A DNA stretch of 64,000 nucleotides from Methylobacterium sp. WL119 (GTDB lineage: Bacteria > Pseudomonadota > Alphaproteobacteria > Rhizobiales > Beijerinckiaceae). The translations under genes and the position numbers were made by a program. This document shows positions 46,020-55,036 of the stretch, in pieces. The stretch's first letter is position 1. Every line of letters starts with the position of its first letter. A model generated the notes under the pieces. It searched no databases and had not been told where the DNA came from. It saw nothing but the letters and a program-made list of their open reading frames with translations. The stretch is from contig NZ_VRUU01000001.1 of assembly GCF_008039875.1 (NCBI RefSeq), forward strand, positions 175,032 through 239,031, in the 5' to 3' direction.

Positions 46020-47096
46020 ATGCCCGTCTCCGCCTCGAAGATCGTCGGCCGAGCCGCGGACGCGGCGGTCGAGCCGGCGCCGACCTTGGCGACGATCTCG
46101 ACCCTGACCGCCGGGGTCAGCCGGGTGGCACAGGAGAAGATCGGGCGCATCCACCAGATCACCGCGCAGGCGAAGATCCTTGCGCTCAACGCGCTGATCG
46201 AGGCGGCCCATTCCGGTGAGCAGGGCAAGGGTTTCTCCGTGGTGGCACAGGAGGTCCGCGGCATCGGCACCGAGATCGAGAGCCTCGCCCGCGAGCTCGA
46301 GACGCAGCTGTCCGGGCATATCGGCGAGCTCGGCCGCACCGTCGGCGCGATGGCCGTCCAGGCCCAGGGCGAGCGGATGATCGATCTCGCCCTCAATGCG
46401 ATCGAGCTCGTCGACCGCAATCTCTACGAGCGGACCTGCGACGTGCGCTGGTGGGCGACGGATGCGGCCCTGGTCGCCTGCGTGACCGAGCCCGGCGAAG
46501 CGACCGCGGCCCATGCGAGCGCACGCCTCGGCGTGAGCCTGTCCGCCTACACGGTCTATCTCGACCTCTGGGTCTGCGACCGCGACGGACGCATCCTCGC
46601 CGTCGGCAGGCCGGATCGGTATCCCGGTGTGCGCGGCGACAGCGTCGCCGACGAGCCCTGGTTCCGAGAGGCCGCAGCCCTGCGCAGCGGCGACGACTAC
46701 GTCTCCGGCAACGTGCGGCGCGAGGCGCGTCTCGGCGGGGCGCAGGTCGCGACGTACTGCGCGAGCATCCGCGAGGGCGGGCGAGCGGATGGGGTGCCGG
46801 CCGGCGTCCTGGCGATCCACTTCGACTGGGAACCGCAGGCGCGGGCGATCGTGGCGGGCGTGCGGGTCTCGCCGCAGGATCGTGCCCGCACGCGGGTGCT
46901 GCTCGTGGATGCGGACCGCCGCGTCCTCGCCGCCTCCGACGACCGGGGCGTGCTGAGCGAGACGCTGGCCTTCGATCCGAAGGGAAGCGCCAGCGGCGTG
47001 GTGCAGGGCGGGGCCGTCACCGCCTTCCACCGCACCCCCGGCTACGAGACCTATGCGGGCCTCGGCTGGTACGGGGTGATCGTCCAAACCCGCTGA
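46020..47096 (+). CDS. Soluble methyl-accepting chemotaxis protein with C-terminal Cache-like sensor
   Basis: A 358-residue protein without membrane helices. Residues 40-85 carry the MCP hairpin tip (QAKILALNALIEAAHSGEQG, KGFSVVAQEVRGIGTEIES). The signalling domain is short, about 110 residues. The C-terminal 230 residues look like a Cache domain (LSAYTVYLDLWVCDRDGRIL, DEPWFREAAALRSGDDYVSG, GVPAGVLAIHFDWEPQARAI). Normal receptors have the sensor first; here the order is reversed. It may be a cytoplasmic receptor or a signalling protein that docks into receptor arrays. Ligand unknown. Confidence 0.82.
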   Translation: MPVSASKIVGRAADAAVEPAPTLATISTLTAGVSRVAQEKIGRIHQITAQAKILALNALIEAAHSGEQGKGFSVVAQEVRGIGTEIESLARELETQLSGHIGELGRTVGAMAVQAQGERMIDLALNAIELVDRNLYERTCDVRWWATDAALVACVTEPGEATAAHASARLGVSLSAYTVYLDLWVCDRDGRILAVGRPDRYPGVRGDSVADEPWFREAAALRSGDDYVSGNVRREARLGGAQVATYCASIREGGRADGVPAGVLAIHFDWEPQARAIVAGVRVSPQDRARTRVLLVDADRRVLAASDDRGVLSETLAFDPKGSASGVVQGGAVTAFHRTPGYETYAGLGWYGVIVQTR

Positions 47097-47109
47097 CGCG
47101 GGCGCCCTG

Positions 47110-47841
47110 TCAAGCGGCGGCGTTCTGGCCCGATTTCCCGGGTGCGTCGGCCACGAAGCGGGCGTAGCCGGAGGCCCGCAGGGCGCAGGCCGGGCAGATG
47201 CCGCAGCCGTAGCCCCAGGCGTGGCGCGCGCCGCGCTCGCCGAGGTAGCAGGTGTGGCTGTCCTCGACGATCAGATCGACCAGCGGCCGTCCGCCCAGGC
47301 GCTCGGCGAGGCGCCAGGTCTCGGCCTTGTCGAGCCACATGAGCGGGGTGTGCAGCACGAAGCGTCGCTCCATGCCGAGGTTGAGCGCGACCTGCAGCGC
47401 CTTGATCGTGTCGTCGCGGCAATCAGGGTAGCCGGAATAGTCGGTCTCGCACATGCCGCCGACGACGTGCCGCAGGCCCCTTCGATAGGCCAGAGCGGCG
47501 GCGAAGGTGAGGAAGACGAGGTTGCGGCCCGGCACGAAGGTGTTCGGCAGCCCGCCGGCCTCGAAGCCGATCGCCGTCTCGCGCGTCAGCGCCGTTTCCG
47601 AGACCTGCCCGAGCGCGTCGAGGGCCAGGGTATGGTCCGCGCCGAGCCGTTCCGCCCAGTCGGGGCGGATGCCGACGATCCCGTCGCGGAGCGCGTCGCG
47701 GCCGTCGAGCTCGATCCGGTGGCGCTGGCCGTAGTCGAAGCCCAGCGTCTCGACATGGGCGAACCGGTCGAGCGTCCAGGCGAGGCAGGTGGCGGAATCC
47801 TGGCCGCCCGAGAACAGGACCAGCGCGCGCTCGTCAGTCAC
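47110..47841 (-). CDS. queC: 7-cyano-7-deazaguanine synthase
   Basis: A 243-residue enzyme. The PP-loop is [20 protein letters not shown]; other motifs are [34 protein letters not shown] and the zinc site with four Cys in [12 protein letters not shown] and [13 protein letters not shown]. It turns CDG into preQ0 with ATP and ammonia, for queuosine tRNA modification. It overlaps queD by eight bases. Confidence 0.96.
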   Translation of the reverse strand: MTDERALVLFSGGQDSATCLAWTLDRFAHVETLGFDYGQRHRIELDGRDALRDGIVGIRPDWAERLGADHTLALDALGQVSETALTRETAIGFEAGGLPNTFVPGRNLVFLTFAAALAYRRGLRHVVGGMCETDYSGYPDCRDDTIKALQVALNLGMERRFVLHTPLMWLDKAETWRLAERLGGRPLVDLIVEDSHTCYLGERGARHAWGYGCGICPACALRASGYARFVADAPGKSGQNAAA

Positions 47842-48190
47842 CGTCGTACTCCGCCCAGGACATCGGCGTCTCGAACACCTTCACCGAGCTGAGGCCCGGC
47901 AGGCCGTCCTTCGTGCGATGCCAGATCCAGGCCGCGATGTTCTCGGCGGTCGGGTTCTCCAGACCCTCGACCTCGTTGAGGCAGTAATGATCGAGCCGGA
48001 GCAGCACCGGCGCGAAGATCGCCTCCATGTCGAAGAAGTCGACCACCCAGCCGGTCCGCGGGTCGACCGGGCCGGCGACCGTCAGCTCGACGCGGTAGGA
48101 ATGCCCGTGCATCCGGTGGCAGCGGTGGGTCTCGGGCACGTTCGGCAGGCGGTGGGCCGCCTCGAAGGTGAAGGCCTGGGTGATCTTCAT
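47834..48190 (-). CDS. queD: 6-carboxytetrahydropterin synthase
   Basis: A 118-residue enzyme of usual QueD length: [20 protein letters not shown], zinc ligands in [32 protein letters not shown] and [20 protein letters not shown]. It makes CPH4 from dihydroneopterin triphosphate in queuosine synthesis. It begins four bases after the cobT stop, so cobT, queD and queC form one operon. Confidence 0.96.
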   Translation of the reverse strand: MKITQAFTFEAAHRLPNVPETHRCHRMHGHSYRVELTVAGPVDPRTGWVVDFFDMEAIFAPVLLRLDHYCLNEVEGLENPTAENIAAWIWHRTKDGLPGLSSVKVFETPMSWAEYDGD

Positions 48191-48194
48191 CCTG

Positions 48195-49232
48195 CTACTC
48201 CGCCTTGCCCGAGACGCCGGCCTTGCCCGAGACGCCGGCCTGCTCGAACGTCGCCATGTCGCGATGGCAGGCGAGCGCGCCCTTCAGCAGCCCCATCGCC
48301 ATGCCGGCGCCCGAGCCCTCGCCGAGCCGCATGCCGAGGGCCAGCAGCGGCACCAGCCCGAGGCGTTCCAGCACCTCCGCATGGGCGCCCTCGGCCGAGA
48401 CGTGGCCGGCGAGGCAATGGTCGAGCGCGCGCGGGTCGAGCGCGTGCAGCACCGCCGCGGCGGCGGTCGCGACGTAGCCGTCGAGCACCACCGGCACCCG
48501 CTGCAGCCGCGCGGCCAGGATCGCGCCGGCCATCGCCGCGACCTCGCGGCCGCCGAGGCGGCGCAGGACCTCGAGCGGATCGTCGAGATGGCCGGCATGG
48601 TGGGCGAGCGCGGCCTCCACCGCCGCGACCTTCCGCGCGATCCCGGCCTCGTCCAAGCCGGTGCCGTGCCCGACCCAGTGCGACGGCGCTCCCCCGAACA
48701 CGGCGGCGTAGATCGCGGCGGCGATCGTGGTGTTGCCGATGCCCATCTCGCCGACGCCGACGCAATCCGTGCCGGCGGCCACCGCCTCCATGCCGAACGC
48801 CATGGTCGCGACGGTGGCCTTCTCGTCGAGGGCCGCGTCTTGCGTGATGTCGCCGGTCGGCAGGTCGATGGCGAGGTCGAACACCTTGAAGCCGAGGCCG
48901 TAGGCGGCGCAGATCTGGTTGATCGCTCCCCCGCCCGCGGCGAAGTTCTCGAGCATCTGGCGATTCACCGCATCGGGGAAGGCCGAGACGCCGCGCTTCG
49001 TCACGCCGTGGCTGCCGGCGAACACGCAGACCAGCGGCCGGTCCAGCGTCGGCATCGCCTTGCCTTGCCAGGCCCCGAGCCAGGCGACGAGCTGCTCCAT
49101 CCGCCCGAGCGCGCCGGCGGGCTTCGTCAGCCGCGCCTCGCGCGCCGCGATCGCCGCGGTCGCATCGCGATCGGGGCCGGGCATCGTCTCGATCAGGCGG
49201 CGGATATCCGCGAACGGGGTCGGGTCGGTCAT
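48195..49232 (-). CDS. cobT: Nicotinate-nucleotide--dimethylbenzimidazole phosphoribosyltransferase
   Basis: A 345-residue enzyme. Motifs: [67 protein letters not shown]-type [15 protein letters not shown], and the catalytic Glu region [15 protein letters not shown] followed by [20 protein letters not shown]. It activates DMB for the lower ligand of cobalamin. The last residues contain the hexapeptide GVSGKA twice, from an 18-bp tandem duplication. Confidence 0.95.
   Translation of the reverse strand: MTDPTPFADIRRLIETMPGPDRDATAAIAAREARLTKPAGALGRMEQLVAWLGAWQGKAMPTLDRPLVCVFAGSHGVTKRGVSAFPDAVNRQMLENFAAGGGAINQICAAYGLGFKVFDLAIDLPTGDITQDAALDEKATVATMAFGMEAVAAGTDCVGVGEMGIGNTTIAAAIYAAVFGGAPSHWVGHGTGLDEAGIARKVAAVEAALAHHAGHLDDPLEVLRRLGGREVAAMAGAILAARLQRVPVVLDGYVATAAAAVLHALDPRALDHCLAGHVSAEGAHAEVLERLGLVPLLALGMRLGEGSGAGMAMGLLKGALACHRDMATFEQAGVSGKAGVSGKAE
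48203..48238. repeat. 18-bp tandem duplication in the cobT 3' end
   Basis: CCTTGCCCGAGACGCCGG occurs twice, at 48203-48220 and 48221-48238, in frame, adding one GVSGKA unit near the cobT C-terminus. Confidence 0.9.
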
Positions 49233-49365
49233 CGGGTCCGAAGGATTGTTGTGGGCGGGCTTGCGCCGGTGGACGGGCGCGCCGTTCCCGCGAGCTATAG
49301 TGGTGCGGGACGCGCGGGTGAAGGCTGCGTGCGGACGAAGGCCGATTGCGAGCGAAGGCGGCGTG

Positions 49366-50187
49366 ATGGTGGGCGGACCGTTCCGCGGCGAGGCCGACTG
49401 GCCGGGCCGCGACCTGTTGCACGATCTGGCGGCGTGCCTGCGCTTCTACTCGCGCCTGCCGCTGCCGAGGTTTCCGGGCGAGCCCGATCCGCACGCCGTC
49501 CCCGACTTCCGGACGATCCCGCGTATGCTGCCGCTGGCCGGCCTGATCCTGGCGCTGCCGCCGGCCCTCGTGCTGCTCGCCGGATGGTGGATCGACCTCG
49601 GGCCCTTCGTCGCGGCGACGCTCGCCGTCGCCGTCGCGGTGATGCTCACCGGTGCGCTGCACGAGGACGGCCTCGCCGACGTCGCCGATGGGTTCGGCGG
49701 CGGCGCGACGCCGGAGCGCAGGCTCGAGATCATGAAGGACAGCCGCATCGGCGCCTATGGCGGCGTCGCGCTGATGCTGTCGCTGGCGCTCCGGATCGGC
49801 GCGCTCGCCACCCTCCTGGACCGGACCGGCACGGCCGCCGCCACCGGCCTCGCCCTCGCCGCGATCCTGTCGCGGGTCGCCGCGCTCGCGCCGATGGTGC
49901 TGCTCGCGCCGGCCCGGCCCGGGGGCTTGTCCGCCGCGGTCGGCCGCCCGAGCCGGGCGGCGACGGGCACGGCCATCGGCATCGGATTGGTGCTGGCATT
50001 GCTGGCGCGGCCGCTCGGCCTGCCGTTCTCCGGCATCCTCGCGATGGTGGTGCTGGCGCCGCTCGCCGCCCTCGCCATGACGCGCATCGCCCGGCGGAAG
50101 ATCGGCGGGCAGACCGGCGACGTCGTCGGAGCCTGCCAGCAGGTCGCGGAGATCGGGGCCCTGCTCGCCTTGCTGGCCACGGCCTGA
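49366..50187 (+). CDS. cobS: Adenosylcobinamide-GDP ribazoletransferase (cobalamin synthase)
   Basis: A 273-residue membrane enzyme with about six hydrophobic helices. [20 protein letters not shown] is the family opening; [20 protein letters not shown] and [20 protein letters not shown] hold the conserved acidic and Lys-Asp-Ser motifs. It joins adenosylcobinamide-GDP with alpha-ribazole, the last steps of B12 assembly. It is divergent from cobT, which supplies its substrate. ATG 49366 used (GTG 49363 adjacent in frame). No cobalamin riboswitch is seen before it. Confidence 0.94.
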   Translation: MVGGPFRGEADWPGRDLLHDLAACLRFYSRLPLPRFPGEPDPHAVPDFRTIPRMLPLAGLILALPPALVLLAGWWIDLGPFVAATLAVAVAVMLTGALHEDGLADVADGFGGGATPERRLEIMKDSRIGAYGGVALMLSLALRIGALATLLDRTGTAAATGLALAAILSRVAALAPMVLLAPARPGGLSAAVGRPSRAATGTAIGIGLVLALLARPLGLPFSGILAMVVLAPLAALAMTRIARRKIGGQTGDVVGACQQVAEIGALLALLATA

Positions 50188-50225
50188 GCTTGATCGCGGG
50201 GCCACGAAGCGGGCATGGACGCGGC

Positions 50226-50447
50226 ATGAACCCGCCCATCCCGACGTCGTCCGGCAAACCCTCGAGCCCGTGCACCAAGGTCTGCGTCCTCGACGGGCCG
50301 AGCGGCCTGTGCATCGGCTGCGGCCGGACGCGCGACGAGATCGGGCTGTGGGGCTCGCTCTCCGAGCTGCAGCGCCGCGCGATCATGGCAGGGCTCCCGG
50401 CCCGGTTGCGGGGGGCCGGTCTCGCGGTGGCCGGAACGCCGGCATGA
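50226..50447 (+). CDS. DUF1289 family cysteine-rich small protein
   Basis: A 73-residue protein with the DUF1289 signature: PSSPCTKVCVLDGPSGLC, then IGCGRTRDEIGLW. The four Cys could bind a metal or Fe-S cluster. Function unknown. It ends with ATGA overlap into the aspartic protease gene. Confidence 0.88.
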   Translation: MNPPIPTSSGKPSSPCTKVCVLDGPSGLCIGCGRTRDEIGLWGSLSELQRRAIMAGLPARLRGAGLAVAGTPA

Positions 50448-51133
50448 CGATCCTCGCGTTGATCGCGATCGGCCTGGTGGTGGCCGTGCTGGTCGCGACC
50501 GACGGCGGCCGGATCGCCGGGGCGATCGAGCCCGACCAGCTCGCCGGCCTCGCCTGGGGCGCCGGCATCCTCGCGCTGGTGGTCGCCGGGTTCTGGCGGC
50601 AATTCGCCGGCGCCCCCGGAAAGAACCTCCAGGCGCTGCTGCTCTGGTGCGGCCTCGGGCTCGCCTGCATCGTCGGCTACGTCTATCGCGAGCCGCTGCA
50701 GGAGGTCGGCGCGCGGGTGACCGGTGCGTTGCGCCCCGGCTCCCCGACGATCGGCCCCGGGGGCACGGTGACGATCACGCGCCGGTCGGACGGCGCATTC
50801 CTGGTCGAGGCGCAGGTCGATGGGCGGAGCCAGAGCTTCGCCTTCGACACCGGCGCCAGCGCGGTCGTCCTCACCGCGGAGAACGCCGCGGCGCTCGGCC
50901 TTCACCCGGAACCCGGCGCATTCACCGTCCGCGTCGCGACGGCGAACGGCATCGCCTACGCCGCGCCGACCACGCTCGACGCGCTCGCCATCGGCCCGAT
51001 CACGGAACGGCGCGTCCCGGCGCTCGTTGCCAAGCCGGGCGCCCTCGACGGCAACCTGCTCGGGCAGAGCTTCCTGACGCGGCTCGCCGGCTACGAGGTC
51101 CGCGGCGACCGGCTGATTCTGCGAGGGCGCTGA
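50444..51133 (+). CDS. Membrane-anchored retropepsin-like aspartic protease (TIGR02281 type)
   Basis: A 229-residue protein with three N-terminal membrane helices (residues 1-20, 35-52, 64-82) and a periplasmic clan AA domain: SFAFDTGASAVVLTAENAAA has the DTG catalytic Asp, and GNLLGQSFLTRLAGYEVRGD closes the fold. One Asp per chain means it must dimerise. Coupled to DUF1289 upstream and convergent with dusA. Confidence 0.88.
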   Translation: MTILALIAIGLVVAVLVATDGGRIAGAIEPDQLAGLAWGAGILALVVAGFWRQFAGAPGKNLQALLLWCGLGLACIVGYVYREPLQEVGARVTGALRPGSPTIGPGGTVTITRRSDGAFLVEAQVDGRSQSFAFDTGASAVVLTAENAAALGLHPEPGAFTVRVATANGIAYAAPTTLDALAIGPITERRVPALVAKPGALDGNLLGQSFLTRLAGYEVRGDRLILRGR

Positions 51134-52153
51134 TCAGGCGGCGTCCCGCTCCGGCAACGCCCGCGAGACCAGCGCCACGGCGGCGCGCAGGGTCGCGAGG
51201 TCGGCCGCGGCCTCGACGCCCGCCGTCGAGAGGTGGCGCCGGTACGCCCGCGCGCCCGGCCGCCCGTTGAACAGCCCGAGCATGTGCCGGGTGATGGCAT
51301 GGAGCCGCTCGCCGCCCTCCAACGCCGCCGCGACGTAGGGCGCATAGGCCTCGACCGCCTCGAACGCGTCCGCCACCGGGGCCGGCGCCCCGAACAGCTC
51401 GGGATCGACCGCGATCAGCCCGGCCGGATCGCCGTAGGCCGCGCGCCCGACCATCACGCCGTCGAGGCCGGACAGGTGCGTCTTCGCCTGCGCCACGGTG
51501 GCGATGCCGCCGTTCACCGCGATCGGCAGGGCGGGAAATGCCTGCTTGAGGCGGACCACCCGGCCGTAGTCGAGGGGCGGCACGTCGCGGTTCTCCTTCG
51601 GCGACAGGCCCTGGAGCCAGGCCTTGCGCGCGTGCACGATCAGCCCGTCGACGCCGGCCGCGACGACCGCGCGGGCGAGCGTGTCGAGCGCCGGCTCCGG
51701 GTCCTGCTCGTCCACGCCGATCCGGCACTTCACCGTCACCGGCACCCGCACCGCCGCCTTCATCGCCGCGACGCAGGCGCCGACATGCTCCGGCTCCAGC
51801 ATCAGGCAGGCGCCGAAGCGCCCGTTCTGCACCCGGTCCGATGGGCAGCCGACGTTCAGGTTGATCTCGTCGTAGCCGTAGCCCTCCGCGATCCGCGCGG
51901 CCTCGGCGAGGTCGGCCGGCTCGGAGCCGCCGAGCTGCACCGCCACCGGATGCTCCGCGCGCGAGAACCCGAGCAGCCGCTCCCGTGGGCCGTGGATGAC
52001 CGCGCCGGTGGTGACCATCTCGGTATAGAGCCGCGCCCGCGCCGACAGCACACGATGGAACGCCCGGCAATGGCGATCCGTCCAGTCCATCATCGGCGCG
52101 ACGCTAAAGCGCCAGCCCGCGAGGGTGCCTTCCGTCTCGGCCGCCGCAATCAT
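51134..52153 (-). CDS. dusA: tRNA-dihydrouridine(20/20a) synthase
   Basis: A 339-residue FMN enzyme. RFSVAPMMDWTDRHCRAFHR is the DusA-type N-terminus; INLNVGCPSDRVQNGRFGAC contains the catalytic Cys; VTVKCRIGVDEQDPEPALDT and LPIAVNGGIATVAQAKTHL bind FMN, and HARKAWLQGLSPKENRDVPP is typical of DusA. It reduces uridines in the tRNA D-loop. Start 52153 chosen for the family N-terminus. Confidence 0.94.
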   Translation of the reverse strand: MIAAAETEGTLAGWRFSVAPMMDWTDRHCRAFHRVLSARARLYTEMVTTGAVIHGPRERLLGFSRAEHPVAVQLGGSEPADLAEAARIAEGYGYDEINLNVGCPSDRVQNGRFGACLMLEPEHVGACVAAMKAAVRVPVTVKCRIGVDEQDPEPALDTLARAVVAAGVDGLIVHARKAWLQGLSPKENRDVPPLDYGRVVRLKQAFPALPIAVNGGIATVAQAKTHLSGLDGVMVGRAAYGDPAGLIAVDPELFGAPAPVADAFEAVEAYAPYVAAALEGGERLHAITRHMLGLFNGRPGARAYRRHLSTAGVEAAADLATLRAAVALVSRALPERDAA

Positions 52154-52514
52154 TCGGATCTCGTACCCTAAAAAGCATCTCTCGCCGGCAGGACGCCGCC
52201 CTGCCCGCCTGCGGCGGCTTTGCCGTATCCACCTCGGCCGCGAGCCGGCGCGCGGACACGTTCGGATACCATGCGCAGGAGACGGCACAAAGGCAGCACG
52301 GTGGGCTCGGCGATGCGCGGGCCCGAGCGACGCCTCGGTTGCGAGCGCCGTCGCGAGCCATGGGATCGATGCGCCGCGTGCGCGACGGCAGGGACCGCTC
52401 CGCTAACCCACCCGCCGATACCCACTTGCCGATACCCACTTGCCAAGCGCGGAACGAGCCTCTAGACACCCCCTCGCGACCGGAACAGGCCTCCACCGCC
52501 GACCGGTCCGCAGG
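52154..52514. other. Intergenic region, dusA / tRNA-Arg, with a 14-bp tandem repeat
   Basis: 361 bases without a gene. GCCGATACCCACTT is repeated twice at 52414-52427 and 52428-52441. The region must hold the dusA and tRNA promoters. Nothing else is evident. Confidence 0.55.
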
Positions 52515-52591
52515 GCGCCCGTAGCTCAGCTGGATAGAGCACCAGACTACGAATCTGGGGGTCAGAGGTTCGAATCCTTTCGGGCGCGCCA
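52515..52591 (+). tRNA. tRNA-Arg (ACG)
   Basis: A 77-nt tRNA with CCA encoded. Acceptor GCGCCCG (52515-52521) pairs with CGGGCGC (52581-52587); the D-arm is GCTCAGCTGGATAGAGC; the anticodon stem CCAGA/TCTGG encloses CTACGAA with anticodon ACG at 52549-52551; the T-loop is TTCGAAT. The ACG anticodon is read as ICG after TadA editing. It borders an AT-richer accessory region. Confidence 0.98.
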
Positions 52592-53318
52592 TTCCCACAC
52601 AGCAATGCGAACACCGGGCGGCGGCCATGGGCCCGCCACGACGACGCGCCAGATGGTCCTGTCATCGACTCGGTCGACGACGTTCGTCACGGCGCGGTCG
52701 ACGAACACCGGAAGCCACGCGTTTCGGAACGAAATCTCGCCCGTCGTCATGGTCTCTCGCATCGGCCGGGGGAACCCACGGTCGGCAAACGGGCGAACGC
52801 GCGGGAAACTCGCCGACACGGGGCCGTTGCAGCGCCGCATCTGCTAAGGTCCGCTGAGCCGTCGGCAGCCTGCAGCGTTCCTTCCCGACCGCTTCGAAAT
52901 CGCCAACGTCGTTCTCGACCATTCGACAGGACCGGTCTAGGTTCCGTTTCACGGCGGCGGTGGCGTAACTCCTGTCCTGCTATTGGATCTGCGTAGGCGC
53001 TCGGAGCGCAACGCGCGGATGCGAGGTGCGTGACATTCGCGGTGGCTTCGTCGCACAGCGCGCGCAAGGTAGTTCATCATTTCGATGCTACTCTTTATCG
53101 ATATATCGAAATGTATTTATTGAGCCTAACTGCCTACTCGTCTCCAAAATGCTACAAGTTGTGATCTCTGGGGATAAAAAATCAGAATTAATTAATTGAT
53201 TAAATCTCACAGCCGCCTTAATGACAGTCGTGAAATATTTAACAACAACCCTTGAGACGACCATTTCGAAAGCATCGCTTTGGTGAACTACGACAAGATC
53301 GAATCCCCGGAGCCATAG
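52592..53318. other. Gene-poor segment after tRNA-Arg, with an AT-rich block
   Basis: 727 bases without a convincing gene. The first part has normal GC; from about 53080 to 53250 it becomes very AT-rich (for example TCGATATATCGA near 53097-53108 and ATTAATTAATTGATTAA near 53188-53204). No integrase is present. The change in composition directly after a tRNA suggests an old insertion site. Confidence 0.5.
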
Positions 53319-53555
53319 ATGGACAAACGCTCGGAAGTCGTACGGCTGTCGTCGGCTCTCGCGGCTCGGGTCCGCTATGCGCAGATGGTGGGCGGCCCTA
53401 TCCTGCCGGCGCAGATCGAAGCGCTTCTCGATGCGGCGAAGCTGCTTCAGGCCTGCGACGTCCCGTGGCCGCCTTTGGTCGAGCAGGTGCTCCACGATGT
53501 CGCCAAGGAGCTGGAGGGTCCGGCGAGAACGCTCGATGTCGAGCCCGGTGGCTGA
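53319..53555 (+). CDS. Orphan hypothetical protein, 78 residues
   Basis: A 78-residue, mostly helical protein (MDKRSEVVRLSSALAARVRY, then IEALLDAAKLLQACDVPWPP, LVEQVLHDVAKELEGPART). GGAG lies six bases before the ATG. No family known. First gene of the accessory region; the opposite-strand frame is judged a shadow because it lacks a ribosome site and reads through the AT-rich block. Confidence 0.6.
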   Translation: MDKRSEVVRLSSALAARVRYAQMVGGPILPAQIEALLDAAKLLQACDVPWPPLVEQVLHDVAKELEGPARTLDVEPGG

Positions 53556-53591
53556 AGTCGGGCGTTCCCCGATGCCGAAGCTCGCGGAGCA

Positions 53592-53837
53592 TCAGCCGTT
53601 GCCCGACGGCCCCATCTCGCTTGCGGGCACGAACCCCATCAGCGCGGTCAGCCCGGCCTCGGTGATCGTCCAGCGGCAGGCCCCGGCGGGGTCGGCCTCC
53701 GGCAAGGGTTCGATCAGCCCGCGCTTGGCCAGGGCTCGAATCTGGCGGTCCTGCGGATGGTAGAGGCGAGCGCCGCGCGACAGGATCTCGAGGCGGTAGC
53801 GCCCGCTCGCGGGCAGCCAGGGCTTCGCCTCAGCCAT
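53592..53837 (-). CDS. Small winged-helix-like hypothetical protein
   Basis: An 81-residue protein. SGRYRLEILSRGARLYHPQD then RQIRALAKRGLIEPLPEADP and CRWTITEAGLTALMGFVPA follow the helix-turn-helix-wing rhythm (recognition helix RQIRALAKRGLI, wing with RWTITEAGL). DNA binding is inferred. Its start overlaps the end of the 208-residue upstream frame by 8 bases, suggesting coupling. Confidence 0.6.
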   Translation of the reverse strand: MAEAKPWLPASGRYRLEILSRGARLYHPQDRQIRALAKRGLIEPLPEADPAGACRWTITEAGLTALMGFVPASEMGPSGNG

Positions 53838-54414
53838 GGCGCCGCCGCTCCCGGCCGGCCATCGCGGCGAAGGGCCTGACGGCACGGCTCGCGAAGGGTT
53901 GGGCGAGCCAGGCATGGCCCGCAATACCCTTGGGATCCGCCGGCTTGTCGCTCGCAGCCACCCGATCCGCGATGACGACGTGGCAGGGCACTGAATCGGT
54001 CGTGTCGACGCCAGAGGCGGCACTCGATCGATTGGTCGGTGAGTCCGCCCGCACCGGAGTACGCTCGGCCGTGTTTCCGAGCCTGCCCGCGAGATCGGAC
54101 GCGGCTCGGACCCATTCGCCGAATGCGAAGGAAATGCCCACGCGACGCGAGACGGCCAGAACGGCGGGGTTCCCCCGCGCGAGACGGTCGCCGTCGACCT
54201 CCAGTTGTGGGGCGAGGATCTGACAGATCGACGCAATAACCCTGTGCAAAACGCTAAATCGCGCCTCAAAACAGTAAACCGATGACGCGTGGAGCGCGGC
54301 GCACTCGATGTAGGGTTTCTCAAGACCAATCAGGCGCTGGTCGTTGCCAGTGAGCCTCCTGGGAAGCGTGTGGAGGAGAGGGACAAAGCTCCGCTCCGCC
54401 TCATCCGGCTTCAT
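53830..54414 (-). CDS. Orphan hypothetical protein of the tRNA-Arg island
   Basis: About 194 residues from ATG 54414 (an earlier ATG at 54456 is possible). The N-terminal part has KPYIECAALHASSVYCFEAR and FSVLHRVIASICQILAPQLE, helical with several Cys. The second half is Ala/Arg/Asp-rich. No family recognised and codon use is less biased than in core genes, so it may be foreign or decaying. Reality is moderately supported. Confidence 0.42.
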   Translation of the reverse strand: MKPDEAERSFVPLLHTLPRRLTGNDQRLIGLEKPYIECAALHASSVYCFEARFSVLHRVIASICQILAPQLEVDGDRLARGNPAVLAVSRRVGISFAFGEWVRAASDLAGRLGNTAERTPVRADSPTNRSSAASGVDTTDSVPCHVVIADRVAASDKPADPKGIAGHAWLAQPFASRAVRPFAAMAGRERRRHG

Positions 54415-55036
54415 AACATCGACTACGAATGCTGCATATACCGGCCGAAATCCCATTCTACGCTCACTTTCTCTGAGCTATCGCATGCATCTGATAGCCT
54501 CAAAAAGAGATATCAATCAAATTTCTAATCTATGAGATCGAGCATATGACGCCTCAATGGATATAAAAATGAAAATCCTGCACGGACGATGACGATCTTC
54601 AGCGATTCGGCAGCGCTATTTGCAGCCATCGTGCGATCGTCCAGCACAAAAATCCGAACATCATCGACGGACGACGATGGCATCTCGGCCCCTTCCGAGG
54701 CACCGGACCATCCGCAGCGCGTGTCCTGGAAACTGGCGAAAATCCACTATAGGGCCGCCCCAAACACAACGTCTGGTTTAATATAGGTTAATATTGACTT
54801 TTTCTCATAATGGATACAGTTTTTCGTCAAATACAATTTGGCAGAAATCAATAAACGGCAAAATGCTCGATCCGGATCGTGGACGGGCTTCGAAGCGCGA
54901 TCAAAACCGACTGGTCACTTCGTCGCCTGAAATCAACATCGCGGATCCGCTGCAGGACACGATCGAGGGAAACATCGCAGCCGACAGGAGCCGGGATATC
55001 GATCGCGACAGGCGAGAATTCGTTCGAGGGCAGGCC
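54415..55036. other. AT-rich intergenic region of the island
   Basis: About 620 bases with low GC for this genome and no convincing gene. A 65-residue frame at 54589-54786 lacks a ribosome site and looks random. The region must contain the divergent promoters of the orphan gene and the ParB-like gene. Confidence 0.5.

Noticed and set aside
49233..49365. Possible cobalamin riboswitch before cobS
   Set aside because: No B12-box (GCCACTG-like) or expected stems in the 133-base gap.
52562..52840. 92-codon minus-strand frame overlapping the tRNA
   Set aside because: It runs into the tRNA gene and has no start context; treated as chance.
53088..53495. 135-codon minus-strand frame across the AT-rich block
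   Set aside because: It opposes the 78-residue gene that has a good ribosome site, and its sequence changes character across the block.
54589..54786. 65-codon frame in the AT-rich part of the island
   Set aside because: No ribosome site, biased Ser/Thr composition and no recognisable domain.
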